Below, in pieces: positions 12,027-24,144 of a stretch of 64,000 nucleotides of DNA. Under the pieces are notes generated by a model. That model saw nothing but the letters and a program-made list of their open reading frames with translations. It was not told the origin of the DNA and did not search any database. This DNA comes from Rhodosporidiobolus odoratus (taxonomy: Eukaryota > Basidiomycota > Microbotryomycetes > Sporidiobolales > Sporidiobolaceae). The stretch is from contig JAOANU010000013.1 of the NCBI GenBank assembly GCA_034387635.1, positions 525,884-589,883 on the forward strand. Direction: 5' to 3'. Position numbers and translations under genes: made by a program. The stretch's first letter is position 1. Each line of letters begins with the position of its first letter.

Positions 12027-15000
12027 ATGAGCAATACTTCCTCCTCCGGCAACAAAGCCACTCCCACGTCGACCGCCGCATCCGCCAAGCCTGCCGCTTC
12101 GCAGTACCAGGTCCCTAAGATTCCTCCTTACAACTACGCCGCCGCCGCCGCCGCCAAGGGAAAACCCTCGCCTGCTGCCGTTAGCGGTCAGGATGCGACC
12201 GGAATTGTCAACGGCTCCGCCCCTGGGGTCGCGACTAGCGTAAGCGCTGCTTCAGCGATGGCTGCTGCCGGGCAGAGCTCGCAACCGACGAGCCCTGTGC
12301 AAAAAAAGCCTAGCGTGCAGGGGGTTCAGGTTGATGGCGTGAGGGTCCCTGCCTCCCGCGTCGACGCTATTCGTGGCGCTGCGGGCTCGGATGGTGCGTT
12401 TATTCGCTTCGCCTTCCTGTCCTGATCTGGTTGCTTACGAACTCCGCTCGACAGTGTCCTTCGGCACTGCGGACGACAAGAATGCTACTCTCTCTTCGTC
12501 CCCTGCCGCACCTCCTAGCTTCGGCCAGAACAATCCCAAGGCTTTCGGCACGCTTCCGGCCGAAACAGCAGCCCCAGCCGGTGCAGCGGCCAAAGCTCCC
12601 ATCAATATCCACTCTTTCTTCACCGGCAACGGTTCCATTGCCTCCGCCTCGGGTCCCGCCTCTTCGTCTCCCGCTCCTCTGCCGGTTCCCGAGCGTCGAT
12701 CATTATCGACGTACGACCCTCAGGCGTCCCGTTCGCCCGGGGCGAGCACTTCCCCCCTCCCTCCTCCCTCCCACATCGGCGGTGTCAACTCGCAGTCCTT
12801 CGTTCCACGGTATCATACTCACGGCAGCGCGCAAGCGTTTTCTCCTCCCGCGCCCTTTTACGGCGGAGCTCAAGCCTCGACCGCTGCGTTCATTCCTAAA
12901 GGCCCGTCGCCGCAAAATATACCGAACGGCAACAGCGGACCGTCGTACGGTGGACCGGGAGCACCTTCTAGCGCAGGTTCACGCCCGGGAAGCTTCGTCG
13001 GGTCGCCTGTCCTCAGCGCGGGCGTACCCCGGCCGCCACAGAGTAGATCTTCCTTCGGCGCCGCTACAAGCCCGAGAATGCCGCAGGCTCAGTTAGGCAA
13101 CGCGCAGCCGATGGTGTACCCGCAAACTTACGTGGGTTTCGGCCCTACTTCCCCTCTTCCAGGTTGACGTTGTTGACCCTTGAGCGCTCACCGCAGGCTT
13201 ATCACAACCAATACAATCCGTACCAGCAGTATGCGCCGTACGCCCCTTACGGTCTTCCGCCCAACGGTGCTCCCTCTCCGGTCAACGGTCTGCAGACCCC
13301 GAAGCCCTCCGCTGCGCTCCCGGGTTCAGGCTCTATCGCTGCCCCGCATGGCTCTTCTACCCCTTCCACCGCTGCCTTCCCCCCTTACGCTTCACCTCAA
13401 TCGCAGAACGCCTCTCTCCCGCGCCCGAATCCCTCCGCCCCCCTCTTCACCCCGGCCCCGTCGACGCCTCTTCGGGTCGGGGCGTCTTCTTTCGACTTCA
13501 AAGCCGTCGCCAACGCGCCCGAATTCTCTCCCACGCCGCGGAAGAGCGCCGCGATCAAGATTGTGAACCCCAAGGACAAGATCGCGGAGGCTGAGAAGGC
13601 CAAGGCGGAGAAGGAGAAGGTGGACACCCAGGCTAAGGCGCCCGAGCCTGTCAAGGTTGAAGAGCCCGTCGCTGCTGCCTCAGTCGCAACGACTTCAGAG
13701 CCCACGGAAGATGCGGCGAAGGAGAAGAAGGCAGAGGAGGAGAAGAAGGCAAAGGAGAAGGAGGCAGCTGAAGAGAAGGAGTCAGCTGAGGAGAAGAAGG
13801 CAGCTGAGGAGAAGAACGCAGTAGTGGAGGAGAAGGCGGCTGAGGAGAAGAAGGCGGCCGAGGAGAAGGAGGCGGCCGATGTCACCGCGGATGCAAACAA
13901 AGCAACCAGGGAGAAGAAGGTGGAGGAAGACCAGGACCGGGCCAAGTTCGATCAAGAGGCTGACGATGGGAAGAGCAAGGCGATCGACATTGCCAAGGGG
14001 AAAGCAGACGATGTCGCTGCTGCCGCTCCGCCCTCGTCCACTCCCGCCGTCGTCGATGACCTCAAGCGCGAGGATGCGGTTTCGACCGACCTCTCCACTC
14101 CCTCGACCCCCGGCGAAGAGATCGCAGGCTTGCAGGTCAGATCCTCGCAAGCCGAGGCAGTCCGCGCCGAGGAAGCTGCTTTGCTCGCCGACGAGAAGGT
14201 CGTCGTAGAGCAAAAGGATCCCGCCGAGGCCCTTGCCGAAGCTCGCGAAGCTCTCCAAGCTACCGCCCCCATTCCGGCTCCTACCTCTCCCGTCCCCGCG
14301 ACTCCTTCGTCCTCTCTGCCGTCTTTCCTCCCCTCCAAGCCTGCTACCGATCTCTCACGTCGTCCTGCGGCAGTTGACACTACTGCTGCGAACGCCAAGG
14401 CGTCTACCTCCTCAGCGCCATCTCCCGCGCAACTCGCCGCCGCTCGTCCCATCTCTGATCTCTCGACTGTTGCTTACCCCAACGGAGTCCAGGCACCGCA
14501 ATCCGATCTGAATGTCAATGCCGAGGCGGGCAAGTATCGTTACGATCGCGCCTTCCTCCTCCAGTTCGTCGAGATCTGCAAGGCCATGCCAGACAACCTT
14601 CCGAACCTACAGGAAATCGGCATGATCGACGATGGCTCTACCCCTCGCGGCGGCGCTTTCAACTCATCTGCCCGCGGCGGCGGCAGGATGGGGCCTCCGT
14701 CTCTCCCATCTCGATCTGCATCGGGCATGGGCTCTTTCGGTCGCAGCGCATCCATGGGCGGTGTCGGTAGCGGATTCGGCGGAATGGGCAACTTCGGTCA
14801 AGGTGGCCTCTCCGCTGGTACGACCTCGCAGCAACGCTTTGAGGCGTCCCTCGCACGGTCGCAGAGCGGTGCGTTCGGCGGAAGTCGCGGCACCATGTCT
14901 CGCACGACCTCACAATCGAGCACGATGGGAGGCGCTTTCGGCAAGCCCAAGAGCGAGCGAGGGAAGCGACGAGGAGGCGAGAAGGGCGGGAAGGAGAGCG

Positions 15001-17254
15001 GCGAACGCGACGAGTCGCGCAAGCCTGGTCAGCATGTCACCGGCGACGGCTTCGAAGGCGCAACTTTGGCACCCCGCTCGGAGGGTGGATGGACCCCTTC
15101 CGTCATCGTCGGCGCGGCCGGCAAGGACGCCGATATGAACTCGCCCGCCATGGTTCAGCGCAAGGTCAAGGCCCTTCTCAACAAGCTCACGCTCGAGAGG
15201 TTCGACTCGATCTCGGATCAAATCCTCGAATGGGCCAACAAGTCTGTCGACGAGACCGACGGCCGTATCCTTCGACAGGTTATCGCCCTTATCTTCGAGA
15301 AGGCGACCGACGAAGCCACTTGGTCGCAGATGTACGCCCGTCTGTGTCGCAAGCTCATGGAGAAGGTTTCAGCCGATGTCCGCGACGAGACTGTCAAGAC
15401 TGCGGACGGCACTCCCGTCGCGGGTGGCGCCCTTTTCCGCAAGTACCTCCTGAATCGCTGTCAGGAGGATTACGAGCAGGGATGGAAAGCGAAGGAGGCG
15501 GCCGCGGTCGCTGCCAAGTCGAAGGAGGCCGACGACCGAGCGAAGAAGGAGGCGAACGATGCGGCGAAGAAGGAAGCGGAGGAATCTGGCAAGGAAGAGT
15601 CGAAGGAGGCGGAACTTCTGTCCGACGAGTACTACGCCGCGCAGAAGGCGAAGCGTCGCGGTCTTGGTCTCGTCCGCTTCATCGGTGAGTTGTACCGGCT
15701 GCAGATGCTTACCGAGCGCATCATGCACGAGTGCATCAAAAAGCTCCTCGCCAACACCGACAACCCCGAGGAGGAGGATGTGGAATCGCTGTGCCGTCTC
15801 CTTACTACCGTCGGTAAGGGTCTCGACAACCCGAAGGCGAAGCAGCACATGGACGTCTACTTCCTCCGCATGAACACTATCGCCAACAGCCCCAAGGTCA
15901 CGTCTCGCATGAAGTTCATGATCCTCGTACGTTTTGCCCCACTTGTTCACATATACGAGCCGGCACTGATGTCTCCGCTTGCCATATCCAGGACGTGGTT
16001 GACCTTCGCAAAGCTCGCTGGCAATCGAAGCAGGAGGCTGCAGGACCCAAAACGATCTCGGAGATTCATGCAGATGTAAGCCTCACCTTCGTACTCCGCA
16101 TCGTCTGCGATTCTTCTCCGGAGCTAACAGTTCCTCAATTATGCCTCGCTAATTGCAGGCCCAGAAGGCGGCAGAGGAGTCGGCGCGACGAGTAGCTTCC
16201 TCTGGTGGCAAGCTTCCCCGACTGGGCGACCAGCTCTCCCGGCCAAACTCCCGCCGTGGACAGACCCGCGGTGACTTCGGCGTCCCCCAACCCGGCGCTG
16301 ACGGCTGGACTACGCAGCCTCAACGCCCGGCCAAGGCTGGAGACTTGTCTGGCTTCGGACGAGTGCGCGAATCCGCGGGTCTCGCCCTTGGCCCGACGGG
16401 TGCTTTCGCCAACCGCAACCGCAAGCAGCCGAAGGAAGAGGCGCGCCCAGCAACCCCTTCAAATCCTTTCGCGCTCCTCGGCGACGGCGCCGACGCTTCC
16501 GAATCACCCGCAAGCGCGCCCAGTCAACGGCCGCGTCTGCAGCTCAAGCCGCGAACGAAGCCATTAGATGGAGAAGGTGACGAAGACGGGGAGGAGAAGG
16601 AGGAAGATGGCGAGAAGAAAGAGGACGAGGAAGAGGACGACGGGGCTATCGACCCGAACGCGTCTTCCATGTCCCGCGATGAAGCAGCGCGACGAGCAGG
16701 GAACAGTGTCACCGAGGTCAGCTTCTTGTCTGGTCAGTCTGTCTGCAGCCTGCGTATTGACCTACCAGTTTGTCCCCGCAGTTCGCCGAAATCAAGAACA
16801 TTTCGGAAGGAGTGGCGTCTGTTGAGGCGCTCCCCAAGGAGTACCGCTCGCTTCTCATCACTGGCCTCATTCAAGCGGCGATCCTGAAGAAGGCCGACTT
16901 TGTCGCGTTGACTCGGGACCTCCTCAAGAACGTCGTTGACAAGGCGGTCGTGCCGCATCGCGAGATGATCACCGCGTTCGAGCCTATTTTCAGGACTATC
17001 GTCGACGACGCCGTCGACGCACCAGGAGCAAACGCAGCCGTCTCAAGCTTGCTCGTCGGCGCCGGCATCTCTCGTGAAGAGACCCAGCAACTGACGGAGA
17101 AGATGGAATCTGTTGAGGGCGAGGAGGAAGGTACGACGTTGTCTTTGCCTTCTCCGACACTGCAGCTCAACTGACTTGCCTTGCGTCGGTAGTCGAATTC
17201 GGCAAGGAAAGCTTCTGGAAAGCGTACGACAAGGTCGTCCAACCAGCAGCCTAG
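12027..17254 (+). CDS. TIF4631: Translation initiation factor eIF4G
   Basis: Scaffold of the cap-binding complex; links eIF4E, eIF4A and eIF3 to the mRNA. Seven exons: 12027-12393, 12455-13131, 13197-15926, 15992-16075, 16159-16716, 16782-17130, 17193-17254, giving 1608 residues. The first 400 residues are Pro/Ser/Gln-rich. A stretch near residues 525-610 is a charged Glu/Lys/Ala repeat (EEKKAAEEK units). The eIF4E-binding motif is YDRAFLLQF (near 797), followed by an RGG/Gly-Ser region. The MIF4G domain runs from about 1000 to past 1258 (KALLNKLT, LGLVRFIGELYRLQML), with a Lys/Glu/Ala-rich insertion. An MA3 domain spans about 1473-1588. The intron 13132-13196 (donor GTGGGT) was inferred because only that join keeps the frame. 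Confidence 0.93.
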
Positions 17255-17576
17255 ACATGCTTCGCCTTGTCTTTTCGCATTTCGCCCCGTCACCCGCAGT
17301 CATACATCCCTCCTCGCACAGTTTCACTTCCTCGTACGGATCTTCGGTTAACAGCAGTCTACCCGCTTGCATTACGATTCTTCTCTCTTCGTGCACAATC
17401 TGCGCGCTATGCGGTACGAGAGGCGAGAAACCAATTTTATGCATCATGCGTTCAGCTAGAATGCACGGGCGCGAGTGGGTATGCCAAGGAAAAACTGCAG
17501 CAGAACATCGCACGCGTAGCAAGCAAAGTATAGTTTACAGCCGCTCTCGAAAAGGAGCGCGCATAGTACCCTGGCC
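17255..17576. other. Convergent 3' regions of eIF4G and bL33m
   Basis: About 320 bases where the two genes run toward each other. Nothing else seen. Confidence 0.5.
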
Positions 17577-18083
17577 CTATGATCCGCCCTTCAGCTTCGC
17601 TTCCTGGAAGAGAACATGTCGTCCGGCTATATCGTAAGGCGAGGCGTGCATGGGAGAGGAGAAGAGCGGAGTGAGCGGGCTGTGTAGAGGAGAAAGGCAG
17701 ACTCGGGAGGGAGAACGCACCTTTGGGATCAAACTGCGAGTCGCGATCAAAGCAGCGTGAGGTCGATCACCTTTTGCCCTAGGAAGATCCTATACGCACC
17801 TTCATAAAAGCCAACTTCTTCTCGGCCGTCCGTGGTCGCCTTGCAATGTAGGAGAAGCCCGTCCCGACCCTGTGCAGCTTATGATTAGCTCCCTCCTTAT
17901 TTCCTACAGCGTCTCCTTGGGCCGTTCTCGGATTGTCGGGCGGCGCGATGCTCCGAAGAAGGAGAGGAGAGGGCCTCACGTCGACAGAAGGCGGACCACG
18001 ACCAATCTGCGTGCGCGATTCAGTCAGCCAGTACCGCAAGTATGACTGCCCTGTACTAACCGACTCTTCGCGCCTTTTGCCAT
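17577..18083 (-). CDS. MRPL39: Mitochondrial large-subunit ribosomal protein bL33m
   Basis: Small protein of the mitochondrial large ribosomal subunit, near the tRNA exit site. It is hidden in five exons: 18083-18061 (23 bases), 18006-17980 (27), 17869-17800 (70), 17733-17721 (13), 17626-17577 (50). Joined they encode 60 residues, the normal bL33 length. The sequence starts MAKGAKSRLVVVRLLSTVG, continues TGFSYIARRPRTAEKKLAFM, and ends FDPKAGRHVLFQEAKLKGGS. These match the bL33 pattern: KSR at the start, TGFFY, and HVLFxExKLK at the end. No separate presequence is seen, as in other fungal bL33m. Every splice junction is GT-AG and preserves the frame. Confidence 0.9.
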
Positions 18084-18879
18084 GTTGGAGACAAGGCGGA
18101 GGAGAGGGACGACTTCGCCGTTTCGTCTTTGGCACGGCTGTGTGCTACAGTGGTCCGACTCAAGCTTTCCTTATGACCGATACTATGCTCTCGCGGGACA
18201 GGGCCTTCGTGCGAAATCACTGCACCTGCTTTCCTTTCCATTTTTCCCTTGACCAATGACCGCCCGACTCTCTCCCCTTCTATCGTTGTGCTGTTCGGCT
18301 CGAACAGAAAATTCAGCCAGTGACACTTAGCGCACCCGGGTGAGTCCACCTGGTTGCTTTTGGCCACCAGCGGCTCTACCGCTTCGATGTTTTCCCAGAC
18401 GAATGTCGGTGATTTTCTTCCCCTGTACTGCAAGGCCCCCGTATCATTGCGCGTTCTCAATCTACCAGCCTTCGCTCAACCCGCAATCAGTTGCCAAACC
18501 CGCTGAAGCTTGGTGCGGAAGTCGACGGCCATTTGCAGCCTCACCTCGTGGGGCGTGACCCTCTGTCCCGGCTGAGAGGGAAACATACCCAGCTTAACCG
18601 CCAGTCTCGTCGCCCGCCCCTCCCGTTCCTTCTCCTGATGGACCGCCGAGAGACTCTCGAGCTCACCTCGTAGAGAGCTCCAGGCCGCAGCGTCGGGCTC
18701 TACGTCGACAAGAGTGCAATATTGGACCTTCGGGCCGGAAGAATGCATGGCCTCAAGCTGCCGCCGCAGGGCAAGAAACGGACGCAAAGTTGGGGAGACC
18801 AAAAAATACACCTTGCAAACATAGAAGGTTACCTTGGCACCGTGCCAGTGCTCCGTCGTAAGCCTCAAGTCCGCGCCTT
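18084..18879. other. Intergenic: bL33m promoter and dioxygenase 3' flank
   Basis: An open frame on the minus strand (18476-18883) overlaps the dioxygenase stop and reads like transcribed 3' sequence, not a protein. No RNA gene recognised. Confidence 0.45.
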
Positions 18880-20672
18880 TCACTGAGCCGCTTTCTCTGC
18901 TGCCATCCGCTTAGCGACCTGGTCGGGGACAGCCTGCAAAGAGGAAGCCATGGTCAGTGCTACTCTCTCTGCGAACCGCCGACGATCAAAAGATGGGATA
19001 CTTACCTTCCAGGCAGCGTTAGGGTCATACTTCGCCGTCGGGTCAACGCCAACCGTGATGTAGCCGATAAGACCTTGCTGAAGTACGCCACCGAGCTTGA
19101 GCACTTCGAACTCGGGGTTGTGGCCGTTCTCGTGGGCGTCCTGGTAAATCCCGAGCGAGTCGACCCAGTTGCGAGTGCGGCCCCACTTGTCGGCGATCGG
19201 GTTGGTGCTGTAGGGGAAGATCTGCATAGCACTGAAGGGTCGGCGGGCAAGTCGGAGCGAGCAAGAAGTCCCGGTTGGAGGCTCGAAGGAACAGGAGGAA
19301 CCGGCAGACGCACCTTGTCGATCTGCATGTTGAGCGTGTCCGGAACGAAGATCTGGCCGGTGTGCTGCAGGAGGTTACCCCTGTCAGTCGCAGCAGGAGT
19401 AAGGTCGTCATGACGAAGCAACGTACGATAAGGTGCGAGGAAGTGAAAGTGCCGTTCGGGAGCGTTTCCCATTCAGTGTGAACGCGAATGTGGACGTGCG
19501 TAGCACGGCCAGTGTAGTAGCCAGGGAATATTGAGGTGAACTGAGCGAGACCGTTCTTGTTGGTAGGCCAGGCAGCACGGAGGAACGTCTCGTGATCGTT
19601 GGTACGAGGGTACTTGGAGAGAAGACCCTTGCGAGGTCCTTCATGTGCGGGACCCTCCCACTTCAGAACCGGGTCTTGGTCAGGATGGCCTGCGTAATGA
19701 CCGGTGGTATTCGCGCTGCAGCAAGACATAGCTAAGCATCGCGGACATCGACGGGATGCGAGGGAGAATTGACTCACTGCCAGAGGTCGACGAGCGCGTT
19801 CTCGAGAGGTTCGCAAGTGTTGACATCAATGAGGCCAACGTCCATGAGCTGAGTCGAGGAAGAAGAGTCAGGGAAGCAGCAATGCGACGTCAGAGGTAAG
19901 ATATAGCTTACGAAAAGAAGGCCAAGTTGGTCCTCTGCCATGTTCTGGCGAATAGGGTGACCCTCGGTGTGGTAGTAAGGACCTTCAGTCAATTCGGGTG
20001 CGACTATGGGGTTAAGCAAGAAGTCGTGGGATGGCAGAATGGAAAGGAAAAGAAAGAAACGGTAAGTATGCCGGCTCATTGACGGGCACAAGTTGTGGAA
20101 TGGCACGCACGAACGCAGCTGTGGTTGCGCATGCGCGCCTCGTGCTCCAAAGGAGAGCAGCCGTGAAGCTGTTCGCCATTGTCCTGGGCGGTTTCGAAGG
20201 CGCCGTCAAGGAACATGTCTTGCGCATCGGTGGGGGCGGCGCCGGACAGCACTTGTTGGGCCTGTACAAGTTGTTAGTAGCATCAGCGCCGCGCTAGAAA
20301 ATGATAAGGCTGCTATATCAAGGGTAATGGCCTTCCCGCGGTCCGGTCGTCCGGTCGTCCGCTACGCCGATGCTGCCTGCTCAGCCTGCCTTGCTGGCAG
20401 GTCCTGCAGCAGGGCCTCCGGCGCCGTGTACTCAGAGACATACAATACGCTGCTGCACTGCTCTTGCTGCCGACGGTCCAAAGATAGAAAGGACAGGTAC
20501 GCACCGCACGCTTCCGCATAGCCTGGTATGCAGCGATCTTTGGCGCACAGGCATACATCTTTTCCTCTACAGACTGGAGCGCTTGTATTTGTTCAGGAGT
20601 CTTTACTTCATCGTGAGCAAATGCTGAACAGGCGAGAGCTGCGGCGGCGGCGAGGAGAGCGGTGGCGCGCAT
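18880..20672 (-). CDS. Secreted-type intradiol ring-cleavage dioxygenase
   Basis: Non-haem Fe(III) enzyme that opens catechol-type rings between the two hydroxyls. Eight exons: 20672-20505, 20261-20111, 20003-19912, 19848-19778, 19715-19427, 19364-19314, 19221-19006, 18933-18880, giving 363 residues. The first 19 residues (MRATALLAAAAALACSAFA) are a clear signal peptide. The core starts CVLAPELTEGPYY. Likely iron ligands are Tyr116 or 117, Tyr227 or 228 in FPGYYTGRATHVHI, and His234 and His236. This is the fungal single-chain extracellular family rather than the intracellular protocatechuate or catechol dioxygenases, so the true substrate could be lignin- or tannin-derived catechols. It is transcribed away from the cyclase gene at 21887, suggesting shared control. 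Confidence 0.92.
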
Positions 20673-21886
20673 GGTGAAGCTGAGCTACGGACTGTGCCGA
20701 TGTAGGTGGACGGTAAGCAGTGAGTGCAGACAAGAGAGTCGAAGAACGAGCGCGATTGTCGAGAGAGAAGTCGATTTCGCAGAGCCGCAAGCCGCGGCTC
20801 GGTTCACGGCATCCAATTGGCAGAGTTCGGGTTCTTTCTCGGCTACTCAGCCGGCCGGCTTAGACACACGAAGCCCACAGAAGCCGTCAGAATCCGTGAC
20901 GAAAGAGGAAGAACATTGTTCCGAAGGGAGGACACCGACGGGAGGAAACCACCGCCCAGAAGCAGGACAAGAAAAGCATAGCATTCCAGGTTCTGGACAT
21001 ACAGCTCGACGCCGCGGAGCATGGGGTATCAACAGAGCGAGCGGCAGACCCTCGAGTCGCTTAGAGGAAAGCTGAGACTCGGCGACCTAACTTGGAAAGT
21101 TCTACAAAAGCAAAGCAACCGACTCCCTTCGTCAGAAGGCTGATGGCGTCGTGCGGCAGCGCTTTACGAACACAGCTAATACTTAGTGAGGTGCATGCAC
21201 TCAAGGAGAGGCGACAGAAGCAAGATTGTGACGATCATTCCTGGGGAGGCCTGCACTGCAGGCCAGCGAGCGGACGCTTCAAGCTGCAACTTGAGCGCTA
21301 CCGACACCAGCCTGGTGTCTGCCTGGGCGCAGTTGGTTCTGCATATCTTCGAGCATGGCTGGGCAGCTCGATTTAGCACCTGGTCGCGAGAAGTTAGCTG
21401 CAGACCCCGTATTGCAAAGTGCAGGCCATTTTTCAGCCGCCTGGGGCGGGTCGTAAGCACAGCCTGCAAAAAATGATTGGGAAGGGGGCTGATGCAATCG
21501 ACTGGAGGGTGAGGACGTAGAGGTCGACCGGGCAAGAGAAGAAGGAAGAGTTCGTACCGGGTCTCTGCACGAACTCGACCGTTTCTGCAGCCCTGTTGCT
21601 GAAACTTCTCATGCTCTGTCTGCTGCCCGCGTACTCGGCGTGTGATTCCGAGGTGTTGAACGTTGCTGGAATGTCATTTGAGCGAGAGTTGCGGACGGCG
21701 GCGAGTTCTGGCAGTAACAGCTTGCAGCGAGGCGCAGAGGTTCAGGAACCGTACTTAAGGCTGTTTGGGCCTCTGTGACAGCAACTTCAGGCCCTTGAGC
21801 TTGTGGGTGAGATGCGGGAGATGAACCGCGGCTTACTCTCCTCAGTTGAGCCTTTCTCGCCGTTCCATCTCCCTTCGAAACAAGAT
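20673..21886. promoter_or_regulatory. Divergent promoter region between dioxygenase and cyclase
   Basis: 1.2 kb separates the two start codons. No supported gene lies inside; small ORFs on both strands lack motifs. A shared regulatory role is inferred from the arrangement only. Confidence 0.4.
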
Positions 21887-23557
21887 ATGACAGGAGTGTG
21901 CGTACGTATAGCATTAGAGAGCTCTACTATGTGACTTCAGCTGATCCTGAAAGTCCCGCAGCCGGTTCCTACATCCACCCTGGCAGCAACTGCTTTCACC
22001 CCTCGAGTTCACTATCTCCTCAGCGGCACCTTCAATACCCTGTTCCTCTACATTCTCGCCTTCTCGCCTTATTCTCCTTCGGGCCCCACCCTCTCGATAC
22101 ACAAGAAGTACCCCGCCGAAGGTCCGCACCAATTCATCGCCCTCAGTCAAGACCGGGCAAGAGCCTATGCAACCACCTGGGCTCTCCCACCGAGCCTGAG
22201 TAGCTGGGAAGTACTGCAGGGCGGAAAGGCAGGAGTAAGAAAGATTAACACGATACCCATCTGTACGTACTTGCCTTCACTCTTTTCCCCTTTTCCTCCT
22301 TGCTAACCGCACGCTCGTCTGCGATAGCCGCCACTGGCTCGTACCTCACCGTCTCCCCCGAGTCTTCGTCCTTCAGCCCGCCAGGGCCGCGAATCTACCA
22401 AGCCGGCGGGCCCGTTGCTCAATCCTTCGTTGCCGACCGCGAGACGGGCGGCTTTAGCGAGCAGGTCCAAGAAGTCGTCTACCTCGATGGCGGGGTTGAG
22501 GAGCTTGCAGACCCCAAGACGGACAAGACGAGGGTCGCGCTCCGATACGGCAGTCATGCGGTTGACATTGACCCGGTGCTGGAAAGGGCGTACGTACCTC
22601 ATGTGTGAGTTGTCCTTTCGACTTGATGATCTGCTGGGCTCGCCAGCTTCTCATCCTTCCTATCTCCCTCGTCGGACCGCTGTCTGATCAGCTTCGTCTG
22701 CCCACAGCGGCCGAGATTCCATTTTCATTTATGCTTTCGGCGAGGACGGAACCCTAAAACACCTCAACGAGGTTCCCTCAAACGGTCACAAGGGACACGA
22801 AGGTCCTCGTCACAGTATTCCGAGTAAAGACGGGCAAAAGCTCTATGTGGTCACTGAACACAGTCAGTTCCGCTCTCGCTATTCTCCAAGCTACCGATAC
22901 AGCCAGCGTATACCCGTTCACACAGAAGTCATACGGCTCTGTAATCTGAACCGATACTCATACCTTTGCTCTGCTACAGCTTCCTACCTCGACGTCTACA
23001 CCGTCCTCCCCTCACACCCCTTCCTCTCTCACTCGCAACGCCTCTCCGTCATTCCTCCTTCCCAGCATTCCACTCGTCCGCTCTACCGAGGCGACACCCT
23101 TCGCCTCTCCGCCGACTCTCGTCGCCTCTACGTCACCACACGAGGTAAGACCTCTGCCCAAAAAGGCTGGGTCGTCGTCATTTCCCTCGCTGAAGATGGT
23201 AGCATCGTCGAGAACGCAGCGGAGGATGCGGGGTACGGTACTTTGAGCAGGTATGAGACGAAAACCTCGGGCGGGAAGGCCAACGCTATTGAGGTCTTCC
23301 CGTTCTGGCCTTCTTCTTCAACGTCCACTGCTCAAGGGGAGCAGGATGCTGGAGCAAAACCAGGTCCGGAGGGCTGCGACTGGATTGTACTCACCGATGA
23401 TGAGCAGGGGTACGTGAGCGTGCTTGAGTGGAGGAATGAGTGGAAGGAGCTTAGGGAGGTTGCGAGTGTCAGGCTCGGGGTCGACTCCGCGGAGGGAGAT
23501 GTGGTTGAGAAGGACGAGGAGGGCACCGGGGCCAGTCACGCTGTATGGCTGAGCTAG
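21887..23557 (+). CDS. 3-carboxy-cis,cis-muconate cyclase-like seven-bladed propeller
   Basis: The fungal (Neurospora-type) enzyme lactonises 3-carboxymuconate to 3-carboxymuconolactone; it is unrelated to the bacterial PcaB family. Five exons: 21887-21901 (15 bases), 21962-22262, 22328-22604, 22708-22862, 22980-23557, giving 441 residues. Family landmarks are YLLSGTFNTLFLYILAF at the start, PLYRGDTLRLSADSRRLYV in the middle, and GGKANAIEVFPFW with LTDDEQGYVSVLEWRNEW near the end. The known enzyme has comparable LYRADVCALTFSG and ITDDQEGWLEIYRW. Blade 1 has a hydrophobic stretch but no clear signal peptide. It is longer and more divergent than the Neurospora enzyme, so another lactonase function is possible. 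Head-to-head with the dioxygenase. Confidence 0.85.
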
Positions 23558-24144
23558 AGTCGACGTGCTAGACAAGCATTGTCAGTTAATATGCATGGGT
23601 CCTTCGCCTTTTCCCTCTGACAACGGCTCTCGAGCGTTTCTCTTCGCCTCCGAGAAGAAGGTCGCGTCAATGCGATAGCGAGTAGGAGAAAACGGGGCTG
23701 CCTTTTCAGCTGGTCTACAACAAGGTGGCAGGAACGGCTCAACGATTGCAACGACGACGGAAGGGCAACGACACAGAAAGGGGAACTATACACATGGAAA
23801 CGGGGGCGTAAGGGCAAAGAGTAAGTAATGCCAAGGGGTAGATAGATGCCGACAAGATAAGCAAGGGGAATGACCAGTCAGAGGCCAAACAAGGTGAAGG
23901 GAAGGAAGCAACGAAGGGGGAAAGGCAGACGACGAGAAAGATGAAGGGGACAGAAGGTACTGCTCGAACAACGCCAACAACGGGAGAAGAGTCCATGCGG
24001 ATGAGAGAAGATGGATCATACGAGAGGAGGCAGGCAAGAAAAGGGGAAAGAAGGCTGGAGGGAAGATTGTACGAAGGTTGCGGTGGAAGAAGAGGCGAAA
24101 GGCAAAGGTAGTTACCAGCCTCCTGCCAGTCTGCGTGCTCGGAC
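23558..24144. other. Intergenic, convergent 3' flanks
   Basis: Purine-rich on the plus strand. No gene recognised. Confidence 0.45.

Noticed and set aside
13132..13196. Frameshift in eIF4G
   Set aside because: Donor GTGGGT at 13132 with acceptor cgcag at 13196 joins the two frames cleanly.
18476..18883. 135-codon minus-strand ORF overlapping the dioxygenase stop
   Set aside because: Most likely the dioxygenase 3' untranslated region.
18880..20672. Calling the dioxygenase protocatechuate 3,4-dioxygenase
   Set aside because: It has a signal peptide and the secreted single-chain family layout; the substrate cannot be read from sequence.
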